Part shown: piece after piece, positions 16,104 to 25,467 of the stretch | Position numbering within the stretch: position 1 is the first letter of the stretch | How the letters are laid out: each line of letters starts with the position of its first letter | Made by a program: the position numbers and the translations under genes | Source of the DNA: Oscillospiraceae bacterium | Lineage (GTDB): Bacteria > Bacillota > Clostridia > Oscillospirales > JAKOTC01 | DNA: 64,000 nucleotides | Reading direction: 5' to 3' | Assembly (NCBI GenBank): GCA_035353335.1 | Contig: DAOPZJ010000002.1 | Coordinates: forward strand, 1 to 64,000 | The notes under the pieces: generated by a model | Databases searched by the model: none | Seen by the model: the letters and a program-made list of their open reading frames with translations, nothing else | What the model was told of the DNA's origin: nothing

Positions 16104-16736
16104 ATGCCGACCTGCTACATCTTCGGCGCCGGTGAGCATTACGGCCCGCCGCCCGTTCCCGCTCCCGGCGATCTCGTCATTGCCGCGGACGGCGGCTTGA
16201 TTTATCTTGAACAGCACGGCCTCGCCCCCGATCTCGTGGTCGGCGATTTCGATTCGCTGTCCGAAAAACCGGCTTCCGGCGTAAAAACCGTCGTCTTGCC
16301 TAAAAAAAAAGACGATACCGACATGGTCGCGGCTCTGAGGGAGGGCAAAAATAGCGGTTTTCGCGTGTTTCATATCTACGGCGGCACGGGTGGGCGTCTC
16401 GACCATACCCTTGCCAACATCCAGTGCATCGCCGATCTGGCGCAACAGGGCTGCAAAGGGTACCTTTTCGATCGCGACGCGGTAATCACCGCCATCCATA
16501 ACGACAAACTCACTTTCCCGGCCACTGCGCAAGGGACGGTCTCGGCGTTTGCGCATACGGAAGTTTGCACCGGCGTCTATGAGCGCGGCCTCAAATACCC
16601 GCTCACAGACGCGACGCTATATAACACCTACCCCTTAGGAGTCAGCAACGAATTCACCGGCGTGCTCTCCGAAATCTCCGTCCGCGAAGGCACTTTGATT
16701 GTGATTTATCCGAAGGAAATAAAGCTATCATTCTGA
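16104..16736 (+). CDS. thiN: Thiamine pyrophosphokinase
   Basis: A 210-residue enzyme that moves pyrophosphate from ATP to thiamine to make thiamine diphosphate. It shows the family signature: VIAADGGLIYL (about 25-35), VVGDFDS (46-52), KKDDTDMVAAL and YGGTGGRLDHTLAN, followed by a beta-rich C-terminal domain. No TPP riboswitch is visible upstream. It probably sits in a transcript from the exoA promoter or its own weak one. A strong terminator follows. Confidence 0.93.
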   Translation: MPTCYIFGAGEHYGPPPVPAPGDLVIAADGGLIYLEQHGLAPDLVVGDFDSLSEKPASGVKTVVLPKKKDDTDMVAALREGKNSGFRVFHIYGGTGGRLDHTLANIQCIADLAQQGCKGYLFDRDAVITAIHNDKLTFPATAQGTVSAFAHTEVCTGVYERGLKYPLTDATLYNTYPLGVSNEFTGVLSEISVREGTLIVIYPKEIKLSF

Positions 16737-16791
16737 GCATACGAAGAATCTCGGAATTATAACAGTTACGGGTAATAATAAAAACTATGTA

Positions 16792-16824
16792 GCGCGCCGG
16801 TTTTCACCGGCGCGCTTATTATTT
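16792..16824 (+). terminator. Intrinsic terminator after thiN
   Basis: GCGCGCCGG pairs perfectly with CCGGCGCGC around a six-base loop, then TTATTATTT. It separates convergent genes. Confidence 0.88.
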
Positions 16825-16833
16825 GAGAACCTG

Positions 16834-17367
16834 TCAATCCTCTTTCTCAAACCTCACCCTTACAAACCGATTCTTCCCCCGGCTCAACACGGCGTCGCAG
16901 TTCACACGGCGGTCGATGTCCTCCACGACAACGCCGTTCAGTTTAATGCCTTTGCCCTCGATCAGCCGTTTGGCATCTGCGTTGGAAGCGGCGAATCCGG
17001 CCATCCGCAGCAGCGAAATAACCGATATTTCGCTCTCCGTGACCGTCAGCATCTCCATCTGATCCGGATTTTTGCCGGAGGCGACCGACAAATACCGCTG
17101 TTCGGCGGCTTCGACCGCCGTCTCCCCGTGATACAGCCGGACAATCTCTCTCGCATACACAAAATGCGCCTGCCGGATATCCCTCTCGACCAACGGCGTA
17201 AATACGCTTTCGGCAACATCGGTTGTCAGGCGGAAATAGTCCGCCAAAATCGTGTCCGGCACTTTCATGCACTTTTCAAATATAATCTCCGCCGGTTCGT
17301 CGATGCCGATGTAGTTATCGAGCGACTTGCTCATCTTCTCTACGCCGTCGAGACCCGGCAGCAGCGG
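16834..17367 (-). pseudogene. tyrS: tyrS remnant: C-terminal third of tyrosyl-tRNA synthetase
   Basis: The minus strand reads, from 17367, PLLPGLDGVEKMSKS and runs to the normal C-terminus. It keeps the KMSKS loop, the tRNA-binding helical region (VPDTILADYFRLTT) and the S4 domain (AKRLIEGKGIKLNGVVVED). The HIGH motif and the whole catalytic N-terminus (about 230 residues) are missing. Upstream of 17376 the frame is closed by a stop, and the DNA belongs to an AraC gene in another frame. An ATG at 17334 lies inside KMSKS, so any product would be non-functional as a synthetase. A working tyrS must exist elsewhere. Either a deletion joined two genes or the assembly is wrong here. Confidence 0.88.
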
Positions 17368-18185
17368 AAATAGGTCTCAAATTCATTCGCTTTCAGGTGC
17401 GTAAACCCCGTTTGTGGAAACCATACACCGTAGATATAACCCCATGTCTGGTAAATTGTTTTGACAAACGTTTCGGTGGTTGCGGGCGGGGTGTTGAACA
17501 CCGCATATTGCGCCGATAGAATCGTCAGCTTGGTGCATTCGGGATTTACACCGTCAAAGTTGTCGACTTCAATGCCGATCAAATAAGAAATATCTCTTGT
17601 TTTTTCGTCATAGTCGAATAGCATCCCGATGTCCCACCGCGTCGCCGGGTCGGTCGGTTTTCCGATCTGCTCAAAAAGCCGCTCAGCATGATACCGGTTC
17701 CAGTGGCAGGGCGCGTCTTTTCCGTTCGCGCCCTTTCGGAAAGTCGTGCGGCAGGCAAATCCCGCGACCTTGAAAGCGGGTTTGACGGTAAAGCGCACAG
17801 CAGGCCCCGGAATTTCAAACCGCCGTTCACCCAATTTTACGGGGTGAAACAGATTCAAACTGCTTTGAGTCTGCCGAAACAGCGATGGTGTCACGCCGAA
17901 TTGCGCCCGAAACGCCCGCACAAAATTTTCATGGGAGTTGAACCCCCAGTTAAACCCGACGTCCTTGATGTAGTCCCTGCCCGAGGCGATGGCGACGGCG
18001 GCCTCGGACAGACGCCGCCTGCGCAGATACTCCATCGGCCCGCAACCGACCGCCTGTTGAAACATCCGGCAAAAGTGATAGACCGAATAGCCCGAACGCG
18101 CGGCAAGCTCGTCTACGGTGATCTCGCCGGTCAGGTTTTCCTCACAAAAGTCGATCGCCTTTTGAATGATCTCGGTACCGTTCAT
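17340..18185 (-). CDS. AraC-family regulator with GyrI-like domain, 3' end lost
   Basis: About 281 residues from an ATG at 18185 (GGCGGTGATGAC upstream). Residues about 5-105 hold two AraC helix-turn-helix motifs (DELAARSGYSVYHFCRMFQQ, then VGFNWGFNSHENFVRAFRAQ). Residues about 130-270 resemble the GyrI/effector-binding fold (IGMLFDYDEKTRDISYLIGI, YIYGVWFPQTG). The family order would end with a last beta strand after FETYF. Here FETYF is followed by RCCRVSTA, which is tyrS DNA read in the wrong frame. So the last 15-20 residues are probably missing, and effector binding may be impaired. Confidence 0.85.
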   Translation of the reverse strand: MNGTEIIQKAIDFCEENLTGEITVDELAARSGYSVYHFCRMFQQAVGCGPMEYLRRRRLSEAAVAIASGRDYIKDVGFNWGFNSHENFVRAFRAQFGVTPSLFRQTQSSLNLFHPVKLGERRFEIPGPAVRFTVKPAFKVAGFACRTTFRKGANGKDAPCHWNRYHAERLFEQIGKPTDPATRWDIGMLFDYDEKTRDISYLIGIEVDNFDGVNPECTKLTILSAQYAVFNTPPATTETFVKTIYQTWGYIYGVWFPQTGFTHLKANEFETYFRCCRVSTA

Positions 18186-18248
18186 GTCATCACCGCCGAT
18201 CTGATCATACAACATCTTCCATAACGTTGCTTGATAATTTTTGCTCGA

Positions 18249-18277
18249 TTGAAAATTAAAGCGGATTATGTTATGCT
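18249..18277 (+). promoter_or_regulatory. Sigma-A promoter for the DUF2284 gene
   Basis: TTGAAA (18249-18254), 17-base spacer, TATGCT (18272-18277), 42 bases before the ATG. Confidence 0.65.
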
Positions 18278-18319
18278 GAAATCGGTTTTCATCCGTGATA
18301 ATTAGTTAGAGGATTTTAT

Positions 18320-18853
18320 ATGAATATTGATAAAGATCAAATAATCGCCCTCGGGATCAGCCAACATGGTATGATTTCAACCGCGAAAATCCCATTTTCG
18401 CCGGAAGTGCGCAAACTTTGCGAGGACAACGCCTGCCGCAGCTACGGCACGACTTGGGCTTGTCCGCCCGCCGTCGGCAAGATGGAAGAATGCCGAGTAA
18501 AATGTTTGTCCTATGCCCATGCCTTGGTTTTCAATCAGATTTTCCCTCTCGAGGACTCATTTGATTTTGAGGGGATGCGCGCCGGACACGCGGCTTTTAA
18601 ACAGACCTGCGACAAGATTTATGAACTCGTTAAACAAGAAATAAACGACTTTTTATTGCTTTCGAATGAAAGCTGTAATCGTTGCGAAAAATGTACTTAT
18701 CCCGACAGCCCCTGCCGTTTCCCCGACAAGCTGTTTCCCTCAGTTGAGGGCTTCGGCATCTTGGTCGCGGGACTCGCCGAAACTGCAAAAATAAACTATA
18801 TCAACGGCGCAAACACCGTCACCTATTTCGGAATGTTATTATATAACGATTAA
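18320..18853 (+). CDS. DUF2284 cysteine-rich metal-binding protein
   Basis: A 177-residue cytoplasmic protein of the DUF2284 family. The N-terminal half has CEDNACRSYGTTWACPP and the C-terminal half has CNRCEKCTYPDSPCRFPD, a ferredoxin-like cluster of cysteines likely to bind an iron-sulfur cluster or zinc. The family often lies near corrinoid- or metal-related genes, but nothing here points to a partner. AGAGGA precedes the ATG by about six bases. It is convergent with the nitrilase-family gene, with almost no gap. Confidence 0.8.
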   Translation: MNIDKDQIIALGISQHGMISTAKIPFSPEVRKLCEDNACRSYGTTWACPPAVGKMEECRVKCLSYAHALVFNQIFPLEDSFDFEGMRAGHAAFKQTCDKIYELVKQEINDFLLLSNESCNRCEKCTYPDSPCRFPDKLFPSVEGFGILVAGLAETAKINYINGANTVTYFGMLLYND

Positions 18854-18858
18854 ATGAT

Positions 18859-19743
18859 TCATTTTCTGTAGTCCCTTCTAATAAACGGTTCTTTTATCTC
18901 CTCCGAGACCAGCAGGCGGTATTTGTCCGGGTGCCGGTAGGTGTTGCCGTGAATTTCGCGCCGCCTGTAATCGCGAATTTTATCCATCGGGAACGCCGCA
19001 AGATAAATCCCCTCTGCCTCGCCCGCCTCGACGATCAGCATATCCCTAGATTCGACCGTTCCGGGACGGATTTCCCCATAGGCAACCCCGTCGAAAGCCG
19101 AAGAATGCCCGTTGCAATCGGGTTGACCGTAAGCATAGTTCGCCGTTGCAATCCCGAGCATGTTCTCAAAAGCCCTCGTCCGGAGCTGAGCAAGCCGGTT
19201 GATTTCCATCGGACAGGCGTTCGGCACCAAGATAACCTCCGCGCCCTTGAGCATTAAAATCCTTGCGCTCTCGGGAAATTCCCGATCATAGCAGATCATA
19301 GCCCCGATCTTCACGCTGCCTTCTTCGATATCCAACTCCGACACCCCAAAGTCCTCACCCGGCGTCAGATTTCGCTCGGCATCGAAATCGCAGGTGTGCA
19401 CTTTCGAATAATCCAATACCCGCCTGCCGAAACGATCAAACACCGTCAGCGTGTTTCTCGGTAGCGGCTCGTATTGTTCAAGGTATGTAATCCCGATTGC
19501 CATCATCAATTCGTTTGCCAATTCGGCAAAAGTACTGACAAAATCACTATTTCTTCCAACGGCGCTCTTTTTGAATTCTTCGATATCGGACGGAAACACA
19601 TACCCATTATTCCACATCTCGGGAAACAGCGCCAGATCAGCCCCCATTGCCTTAGCCGTTCTGCACCAAGCAATCCCCTTTTCGAGATTTTCATCCTGCG
19701 TCTTCGCCGAAATCATTTGTAACAAAGCCACTTTGAACATCAA
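18859..19743 (-). CDS. Carbon-nitrogen hydrolase (nitrilase superfamily)
   Basis: A 294-residue enzyme. The Glu-Lys-Cys triad is visible: E42 in LFPEMW, K114 in YSKVH and C151 in AMICYDREFPE. Members hydrolyse amides or nitriles (for example N-carbamoyl compounds or omega-amides), and the substrate cannot be told from sequence. It has no signal peptide and is cytoplasmic. A TATAAT lies on the minus strand at 19784-19789, but I do not see a good -35 box with it. Confidence 0.88.
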   Translation of the reverse strand: MMFKVALLQMISAKTQDENLEKGIAWCRTAKAMGADLALFPEMWNNGYVFPSDIEEFKKSAVGRNSDFVSTFAELANELMMAIGITYLEQYEPLPRNTLTVFDRFGRRVLDYSKVHTCDFDAERNLTPGEDFGVSELDIEEGSVKIGAMICYDREFPESARILMLKGAEVILVPNACPMEINRLAQLRTRAFENMLGIATANYAYGQPDCNGHSSAFDGVAYGEIRPGTVESRDMLIVEAGEAEGIYLAAFPMDKIRDYRRREIHGNTYRHPDKYRLLVSEEIKEPFIRRDYRK

Positions 19744-19862
19744 TCTATCTTTTTGCCTCTCATTTCCCTGAAATATTTGTTAGATTATACCATACCAAAC
19801 GCCAAAATAAAATAGGCCTAAGCTTTTATGCTAAGCTCTTTTCCGCATACGAAACTAAAACC

Positions 19863-20975
19863 TTAATTCTCTTGTTCGACAGCCTTTACTCTTTTGTTCT
19901 TATGAACTTTCGTTTTAATTTCCGCAATGACCCAAGTCACAAGGGGAAAGAGCACCTGAACCGGGAGAAAAATCCATCTGTAGACGTCGAACCATTCGTT
20001 CAGCTGCATGGCGTTTTTAAAAACGTTGATCGAAAGCATCAGCATCAACAGTCCGATTGGGGCAGCAAGCTGTCTTTCGGAATTGAGATTTAAAAGCTTC
20101 GCGGTCCCTCTCACGGCTCCCGCCAAGCACACCGCAATCTTGGCAATTCCGCAGATGATCAGATTTATGATGACGATTATTTCAATTCGCTCTAAATAGG
20201 AGGTCAATTGAATAATGCTGACGGCGCTGATTGATGCGCTGGTCAGAAGTTGAATGTTTTCCATGCCGAGAACCAGGATATTTCTCAACGTCGCAACCGC
20301 AATTAAGAATGCCCCCAATATCAAGCCGATATAAAAAACTTTCAGCGTTTTTTTACGGAAATTCAGGGAATCAATCACCAAAAGGAACACGACGCTCTCT
20401 CCGAACGGCAGTGAATAATTATTAAACGCATTATCCGCTATTAAAAATGCGTCACTCTGCAAAACAGGTTTTAAGTTTTGAAAATCAAACAGATAAGCCG
20501 AAACGACTACTGTCAGTGAGAAAATTGCAATAATGACCGGAAGCGCGAACAAACACCAGCGCCCGAAGGTCTCGACCCCGTTTCTCGTGATATAAATACA
20601 GGTGAGAATGATACAAATCGCAAACGCATATTGCGGCGTTTCCGGCAAAGATGTTATCTGAATGACCTCCGTGAAATGCCGCGTCACAAAAGCGCCGAGA
20701 GAGAATGCGTAAAAGATATAAGTTGCGAAAATGATGCTTCCCGCGACTTTCCCGAACAGTTCCCTGTTGATGTCCAGCAGGTTTTTCCCCGGGTAGAGGA
20801 TCATAATACGGCTATATATGAAAAAGGTAAACAACGCAAAAACCGTTGCGGCAAGATAGGAGAGCCAAAAGTCCTGATTGTCTCTCGCATGGGTGGCGTG
20901 AATCAAAGCGCTGCCCAATTCGAACATGACCAGCATCGCAATCGCCTGTTTCGCCGTGATCACTTCTTTTCCCAA
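19863..20975 (-). CDS. Spore germinant receptor subunit B (GerB/endospore permease family)
   Basis: A 370-residue membrane protein with about ten hydrophobic helices, in the APC-like GerB family. In the spore inner membrane the B subunit forms part of the germinant receptor with A and C. It starts with TTG at 20975, seven bases after AAGGGGGG. The stop of the preceding small gene lies inside this ribosome-binding region, so the two are coupled. It is the last gene of the operon. Confidence 0.9.
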   Translation of the reverse strand: MGKEVITAKQAIAMLVMFELGSALIHATHARDNQDFWLSYLAATVFALFTFFIYSRIMILYPGKNLLDINRELFGKVAGSIIFATYIFYAFSLGAFVTRHFTEVIQITSLPETPQYAFAICIILTCIYITRNGVETFGRWCLFALPVIIAIFSLTVVVSAYLFDFQNLKPVLQSDAFLIADNAFNNYSLPFGESVVFLLVIDSLNFRKKTLKVFYIGLILGAFLIAVATLRNILVLGMENIQLLTSASISAVSIIQLTSYLERIEIIVIINLIICGIAKIAVCLAGAVRGTAKLLNLNSERQLAAPIGLLMLMLSINVFKNAMQLNEWFDVYRWIFLPVQVLFPLVTWVIAEIKTKVHKNKRVKAVEQEN

Positions 20976-20976
20976 C

Positions 20977-21204
20977 TCATTTCCCCCCTTTACCGGTTAT
21001 GAAATCGTAAATGGTTTGAAACAAATCCGCATATCTGGGAAGCTCGACTTTGAAAATAATTAAAACTTGCAAAATGAAGGCAAGCGCAAAAAATCCGGTG
21101 CAGAAAAAAATCGCCTTCTTACTTTTCGAGCGATATACAGGCACCAAATCCGTAAATATCAACACCGCATACAACACAGTAAAAATCACAATTTCCTCGC
21201 CCAT
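20977..21204 (-). CDS. Small two-helix membrane protein in the germination operon
   Basis: A 75-residue protein with two hydrophobic segments (about 4-22 and 31-51) and a short polar tail ending GKGGK. It lies between gerC and gerB genes. Its start shares a base with the gerC stop, and it ends one base before the gerB start. In size and topology it resembles the small D subunits found with some Bacillus germinant receptors, but I see no diagnostic motif. A role in receptor function is inferred from context. Confidence 0.65.
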   Translation of the reverse strand: MGEEIVIFTVLYAVLIFTDLVPVYRSKSKKAIFFCTGFFALAFILQVLIIFKVELPRYADLFQTIYDFITGKGGK

Positions 21205-22358
21205 TACTGTTGATCCTTTAAACTTTTTCCGGCCTGGGCGCTGTTCCTGATTTTGATTTTGCAGGTCACGCTGAACTGCAGATTCTTGAAACCGTTATCC
21301 CAATCGTCTTTATATTGCTTCCAAATGTCGGGCTTTTCCGCATAAACCAGTTGCCCGAACCCGAAGATGTCGGTGTCGAATTCATTTTGCACCTTTTGAA
21401 CGACGCGGATGATGTTTTCTTGCAAAAACAGCTGCATGTCTTCCGTCAGAGCCGTCATACCCGCTATATCGGCGTAGCTTGCATTTGGCCCGCTTTCCCC
21501 GATCGCCGCCTCGGTCTCGGTGCTGATACCAACGGCTAAAATGCCGTCACTGAAAACGGGTTTGACCGTGGTTTTGTTGTCGAACACCTCCAGGGTGATA
21601 TCCGCAATTGGGTCGTTTTGATAATTGTAGTTGACCAACAAACCTCCCTTAACTTTATCGATGACATATAAAAAATATTTCGTATCCTCCGAATCCAAAT
21701 AACCCACGAGGATATCCCCTTTGAAAATCGCGGTCCCGCAGATATCCGCCGACTTCATCTCATCCTGCGGCTTCATTGTAACGCAGGGAGCAAAGGCGTA
21801 AGGGACCTCCGATTCAAGCATTTTTATGACTTTATATAATTGAACCCTTGTATATTTTTCAACATTGTCCGAATTATCGATTTTATCGTTGATTTCATAA
21901 GACAAAATTTCGTTGACGATGCCTTTGGAAGTCATAATGTCTTTTACCGATGCATCCTTTGCGACCAGCAGATGTGTGGTCAGACGTATTTCGGCATCCC
22001 GGTAAAACCAGTCGAGCACATCAAGAAGCCCCTGCCTCGCCAGACCCTCACCAACAATGATGCATTGCGCGTGACTCCAAAACAGTCGTTTTCCGGAGAC
22101 CTGAATCGTATTCCGAACCGCATCGAACACGGTTTTTCCTCTGGTCTCCACAATTTTGCCTTCCGGTGACGACTGGCCTTTCGAAGCCGAGCCGGACTCT
22201 ATAATCTCGATATATAAAACATAATCACCGGAGGCAGCGTCGCGGTCAACGCCGACCCCCGCAACGATGGAAAGCATATTGATTTCCCTGTAATTCCAAC
22301 AACCGGTCGTAACCAGGCAGAGAACAATCAACAAAAACAATACCGCCCGCTTTTTCAT
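21204..22358 (-). CDS. Spore germinant receptor subunit C (Ger(x)C lipoprotein)
   Basis: A 384-residue lipoprotein. The signal ends in lipobox LVTTGC with C20, followed by WNYREINMLSIVAGVGVDRD, the classic start of GerC proteins. It would be lipid-anchored to the outer face of the spore inner membrane as part of the receptor. It overlaps gerA by four bases and the small membrane gene by one. Length is typical. Confidence 0.93.
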   Translation of the reverse strand: MKKRAVLFLLIVLCLVTTGCWNYREINMLSIVAGVGVDRDAASGDYVLYIEIIESGSASKGQSSPEGKIVETRGKTVFDAVRNTIQVSGKRLFWSHAQCIIVGEGLARQGLLDVLDWFYRDAEIRLTTHLLVAKDASVKDIMTSKGIVNEILSYEINDKIDNSDNVEKYTRVQLYKVIKMLESEVPYAFAPCVTMKPQDEMKSADICGTAIFKGDILVGYLDSEDTKYFLYVIDKVKGGLLVNYNYQNDPIADITLEVFDNKTTVKPVFSDGILAVGISTETEAAIGESGPNASYADIAGMTALTEDMQLFLQENIIRVVQKVQNEFDTDIFGFGQLVYAEKPDIWKQYKDDWDNGFKNLQFSVTCKIKIRNSAQAGKSLKDQQ

Positions 22359-23902
22359 GTGCGCTTATCCTCTTTTTTTTGTCTTTTCCTGTCATTCGCA
22401 ATCAATCTCGGGCGGTAATTCATCAGCCACCAGGGCATACGGATCATCGTATCTTTCAAGTCTCCCCTGTCGAAGGTCCTGATATAGGACATAAATGGGA
22501 CGCCGAACGAATGAAGGCTGAACGCATGCACTAAAATTCCGGTAAACAAGAACAGAAAACCGTATAACCCCATAAGCGCAGAAATAATAATCAATAAAAG
22601 CCGTATGATGATAATCGTGTTGATCATTTTGGGCAACATCAAACTGGTGATGCCGGCGAACGCGACAATGATCACAATGGGCGCGCTGATGAATTTTGCG
22701 TCGACGGCCGCCTGTCCCAATACGAGAGCCCCCACAATTGAAAAGGCTTGGCCGATTGTCGAAGGCATCCGCGTTCCGGCCTCGCGAATAACATCGAATA
22801 TGATGATGAGCCCGAGCAGCTCAATGACGCTCGGGAACGGAACCCCTTGCCTAGCCGAATAAATACTTGTGAGCAGAGTTGTCGGAATCAGCTCTTGGTG
22901 AAAAGTGATTAAACTGAGATAAATAGCGGGTAGACAGGTTGTGATGAACAAAGCGATAATACGCAGAATCCGATTAAATGAAGAGGCCTGAAACTGCAGG
23001 TAGTAATCCTCGTTTGTCTGTATGTTTTCTATAAATAAGCAGGGCAGCGTAAGGACCACGGGAGTTCCGTCAACAATCACGGCATACCTGCCCTCCAGCA
23101 GTTTGCCCGCGACGGTATCCGGCCTCTCGGTCCGATAAATGGTATTGAATATAGATAACGGCGCGTCAGTGATAAATTCCCTGATGTATTCCGAATCCAA
23201 TATACCGTCTATATCGATGGTATCGAGACGTTTTTCCAATTCCGTTAAGATCGATTCCTGCGCGATGCCCTTGATATAACAAATACAGACCTTCGTGCGG
23301 GTTCTCGCGCCGACCGTACGAAATTTAAATTTCAAATCGTTTATCTGGATTTTTCTGCGCACCATGGCGACATTTTGCATAATAGCTTCGGTAAATCCCT
23401 CTTTGGGGCCGAGGAACACTTTTTCCAAATCCGGTTCCGCGATGCTTCTCGACGGCCATCCTTTGGTATTGATGATCATTGCGCGCTTGTAACCGTCGAC
23501 AAATAAAAGCGTATCGCCGTAAAGAATTGCCTCAAGCATTTTATTGATATCTTCCGAGGCGGTGACATCGTTTGACTGAACCACCTGCTCGGATAATGTT
23601 TTGAACAAATCCCCTTCTTTTTTATCTTCATAAGCAGTAACCGGCCTGATGATATTTTCATTGATGATGCTCACGTTGATCATGCCGTCCATGGACATCA
23701 GGCAGCAGCAGATATCGGGGTTGTTTCTGTTTTCGAATTTTCTAACGATAAAGGTATCGTCATTTGCAAAAAGCTTTTGAAAGAGCTCGATATTATCTTC
23801 AAGTTTATCGGACAAACCGCCTTCGATCAACTTCTCCGCGTTTTCAGTTATTTTTGTCCCCGGATTTTTATCGTTTTTGTGCAGCCATTTATCCAAAAAC
23901 AA
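22355..23902 (-). CDS. Spore germinant receptor subunit A (GerA family)
   Basis: A 515-residue protein: a soluble N-terminal domain (residues 1-270) and about five membrane helices after it. Family motifs include YRTERPDTVAGKLLEGRYAV and DGTPVVLTLP, then FPSVIELLGLIIIFDVIREAG and STIGQAFSIVGALVLGQAAV. It starts with TTG at 23902, five bases after GGAGGTG; the frame is open upstream but unsupported. It is first in the order A-C-small-B, unlike the more common A-B-C. Confidence 0.93.
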   Translation of the reverse strand: MFLDKWLHKNDKNPGTKITENAEKLIEGGLSDKLEDNIELFQKLFANDDTFIVRKFENRNNPDICCCLMSMDGMINVSIINENIIRPVTAYEDKKEGDLFKTLSEQVVQSNDVTASEDINKMLEAILYGDTLLFVDGYKRAMIINTKGWPSRSIAEPDLEKVFLGPKEGFTEAIMQNVAMVRRKIQINDLKFKFRTVGARTRTKVCICYIKGIAQESILTELEKRLDTIDIDGILDSEYIREFITDAPLSIFNTIYRTERPDTVAGKLLEGRYAVIVDGTPVVLTLPCLFIENIQTNEDYYLQFQASSFNRILRIIALFITTCLPAIYLSLITFHQELIPTTLLTSIYSARQGVPFPSVIELLGLIIIFDVIREAGTRMPSTIGQAFSIVGALVLGQAAVDAKFISAPIVIIVAFAGITSLMLPKMINTIIIIRLLLIIISALMGLYGFLFLFTGILVHAFSLHSFGVPFMSYIRTFDRGDLKDTMIRMPWWLMNYRPRLIANDRKRQKKEDKRT

Positions 23903-24025
23903 GGTTTCACCTCCGCATGTTTTGCCATAGTTTTTGTTGTTGAACGTCGAAATATGCAAACGCATGCCCGACAGAGCGGATGGAAACCGTCTCAATGATG
24001 TTCGTCTTGACCGGCAGTCTTTCTC

Positions 24026-24054
24026 TTGACACCGAATCGGCCGTTTGGTACAAT
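24026..24054 (+). promoter_or_regulatory. Sigma-A promoter for the PlsC-like gene
   Basis: Perfect TTGACA (24026-24031), a 17-base spacer and TACAAT (24049-24054), 30 bases before the ATG at 24085. Confidence 0.85.
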
Positions 24055-24084
24055 AATCGTAACAATCGCGATATTGGGGAAACT

Positions 24085-25467
24085 ATGTCGAAAACGGGGC
24101 TGGCCGCAAAGCCGATTACCAAAGCGCAGACACGAAAAAAGCTTTCGCCTTCACAACCATCAGGGCCGCTGCTTTCTGCCGGCCGTTTTTTAATGCCCGT
24201 ATATCTCCGTTTGGCACTCTCCTTTGAAAAAACAGAGATTCGAATCCCCGAGAAAATTATCGAGGCCCTCCGGGACTTCCAACAAAAAAAGACGCGTCTG
24301 ATCGTCGCTTTCCGCCACCCCTACGGCGACGAACCCCAGCTGCTCTCTTATGTATTTAATTACCTCCTCCCGCGCTTAGCGAAAAAGCTGAAGACGCCGC
24401 TTCCCTGCAGCTCCCCCATTCGCCTGGTTCACGATTACGCCGTTCCGCTCTGGGGCGGCGGATTCATCCGTTTTATCCTGCCGCGCGCAGGCGCTTTGCC
24501 GGTCTACCACGTCAAAGCCGAACCTGTGAGCATGAAAAATATCAGGGCGGTCCTTCGGGACGGCAATTCTCCGCTCGGCATCGCCCCCGAGGGCCAAATT
24601 TCCTATCACAGCGAGACCCTGCCCCGAATCGAGCCCGGAACGGTACGCATCGGCTTCTGGTGCGCAAGCGAACTTGAAAAAGCCGCCCGCCCCGAAAAGG
24701 TCCGCATTCTTCCGATTTCGGTGCATTACCAATACGATTCGCGCGACCGAAAGAAAGTTCTTGCCGCTCTCGATCACCTCGAATCTCTCTGTGGTATGAC
24801 TCCAACATCATATAATGACATATTACCGCGTATCGAAGCCCTCGAAAACCGCATTTTGGACGTCGCCGAAGAATATTACACAGCGCTCGGTTATCGGCCG
24901 CAAAACCCGACCGCAGGCGAAAGCGAAAAAGCAAACAAACAGCGCCGCTGGGAGGCCCTTCTGCCGTTTGTGATCGAATTCGCCGAAAACATATTGGGGC
25001 TGAACGCAAAAGACGATTCCTTTATTCAGCGCATGTACCGCGTGCGTCTTGAGGGCTGGGACCGCATCTACCCGGAAAAACCCATCGAAACCCTCATCCC
25101 GTTGGAGACCGCTCTTGCGCACCGCCGCACCGGAGAGGCCTGGTATGCGATGCGTCATATGGAGCTTTTCGACCTGATGTCTTACTACGACCTTAATTAT
25201 CTCAAAAGTGACCCGAACTCTTTTGACCGCATCGTCGAATCCGTGATTAATCTCCAAGACCTCGCGTTTCGCTTGATGGGCGGCAACATCACCACCCGCC
25301 CCAACAAAATCCGCAAAAAAGCGGTGATCGTACCGGGCGACTGCCTCGACCTCACCGAACGGCTTCCCGATTACCACAAGAACCCGAAACAGACCGCCCG
25401 CAATGTAACCGATGAACTAGCCAATAAATTTATCAAATGTATAAAGGTGTATCATCATGAAAAATGA
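24085..25467 (+). CDS. Large PlsC-like acyltransferase
   Basis: About 460 residues from the ATG at 24085 (GGGGA six bases upstream, right after a good promoter). Residues about 70-240 resemble the glycerolipid acyltransferase fold: RHPYGDE at 77-83 in the place of the catalytic H-x4-D motif, and GIAPEGQIS at 165-173 for the P-E-G substrate motif. The spacing is H-x3-D (or H-x4-E), which is unusual. Residues 240-460 form an extra helical region of unknown role. No signal peptide is seen. It may acylate a lipid or glycolipid. It overlaps the symporter gene by 11 bases, so the two are co-transcribed. Confidence 0.72.
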   Translation: MSKTGLAAKPITKAQTRKKLSPSQPSGPLLSAGRFLMPVYLRLALSFEKTEIRIPEKIIEALRDFQQKKTRLIVAFRHPYGDEPQLLSYVFNYLLPRLAKKLKTPLPCSSPIRLVHDYAVPLWGGGFIRFILPRAGALPVYHVKAEPVSMKNIRAVLRDGNSPLGIAPEGQISYHSETLPRIEPGTVRIGFWCASELEKAARPEKVRILPISVHYQYDSRDRKKVLAALDHLESLCGMTPTSYNDILPRIEALENRILDVAEEYYTALGYRPQNPTAGESEKANKQRRWEALLPFVIEFAENILGLNAKDDSFIQRMYRVRLEGWDRIYPEKPIETLIPLETALAHRRTGEAWYAMRHMELFDLMSYYDLNYLKSDPNSFDRIVESVINLQDLAFRLMGGNITTRPNKIRKKAVIVPGDCLDLTERLPDYHKNPKQTARNVTDELANKFIKCIKVYHHEK

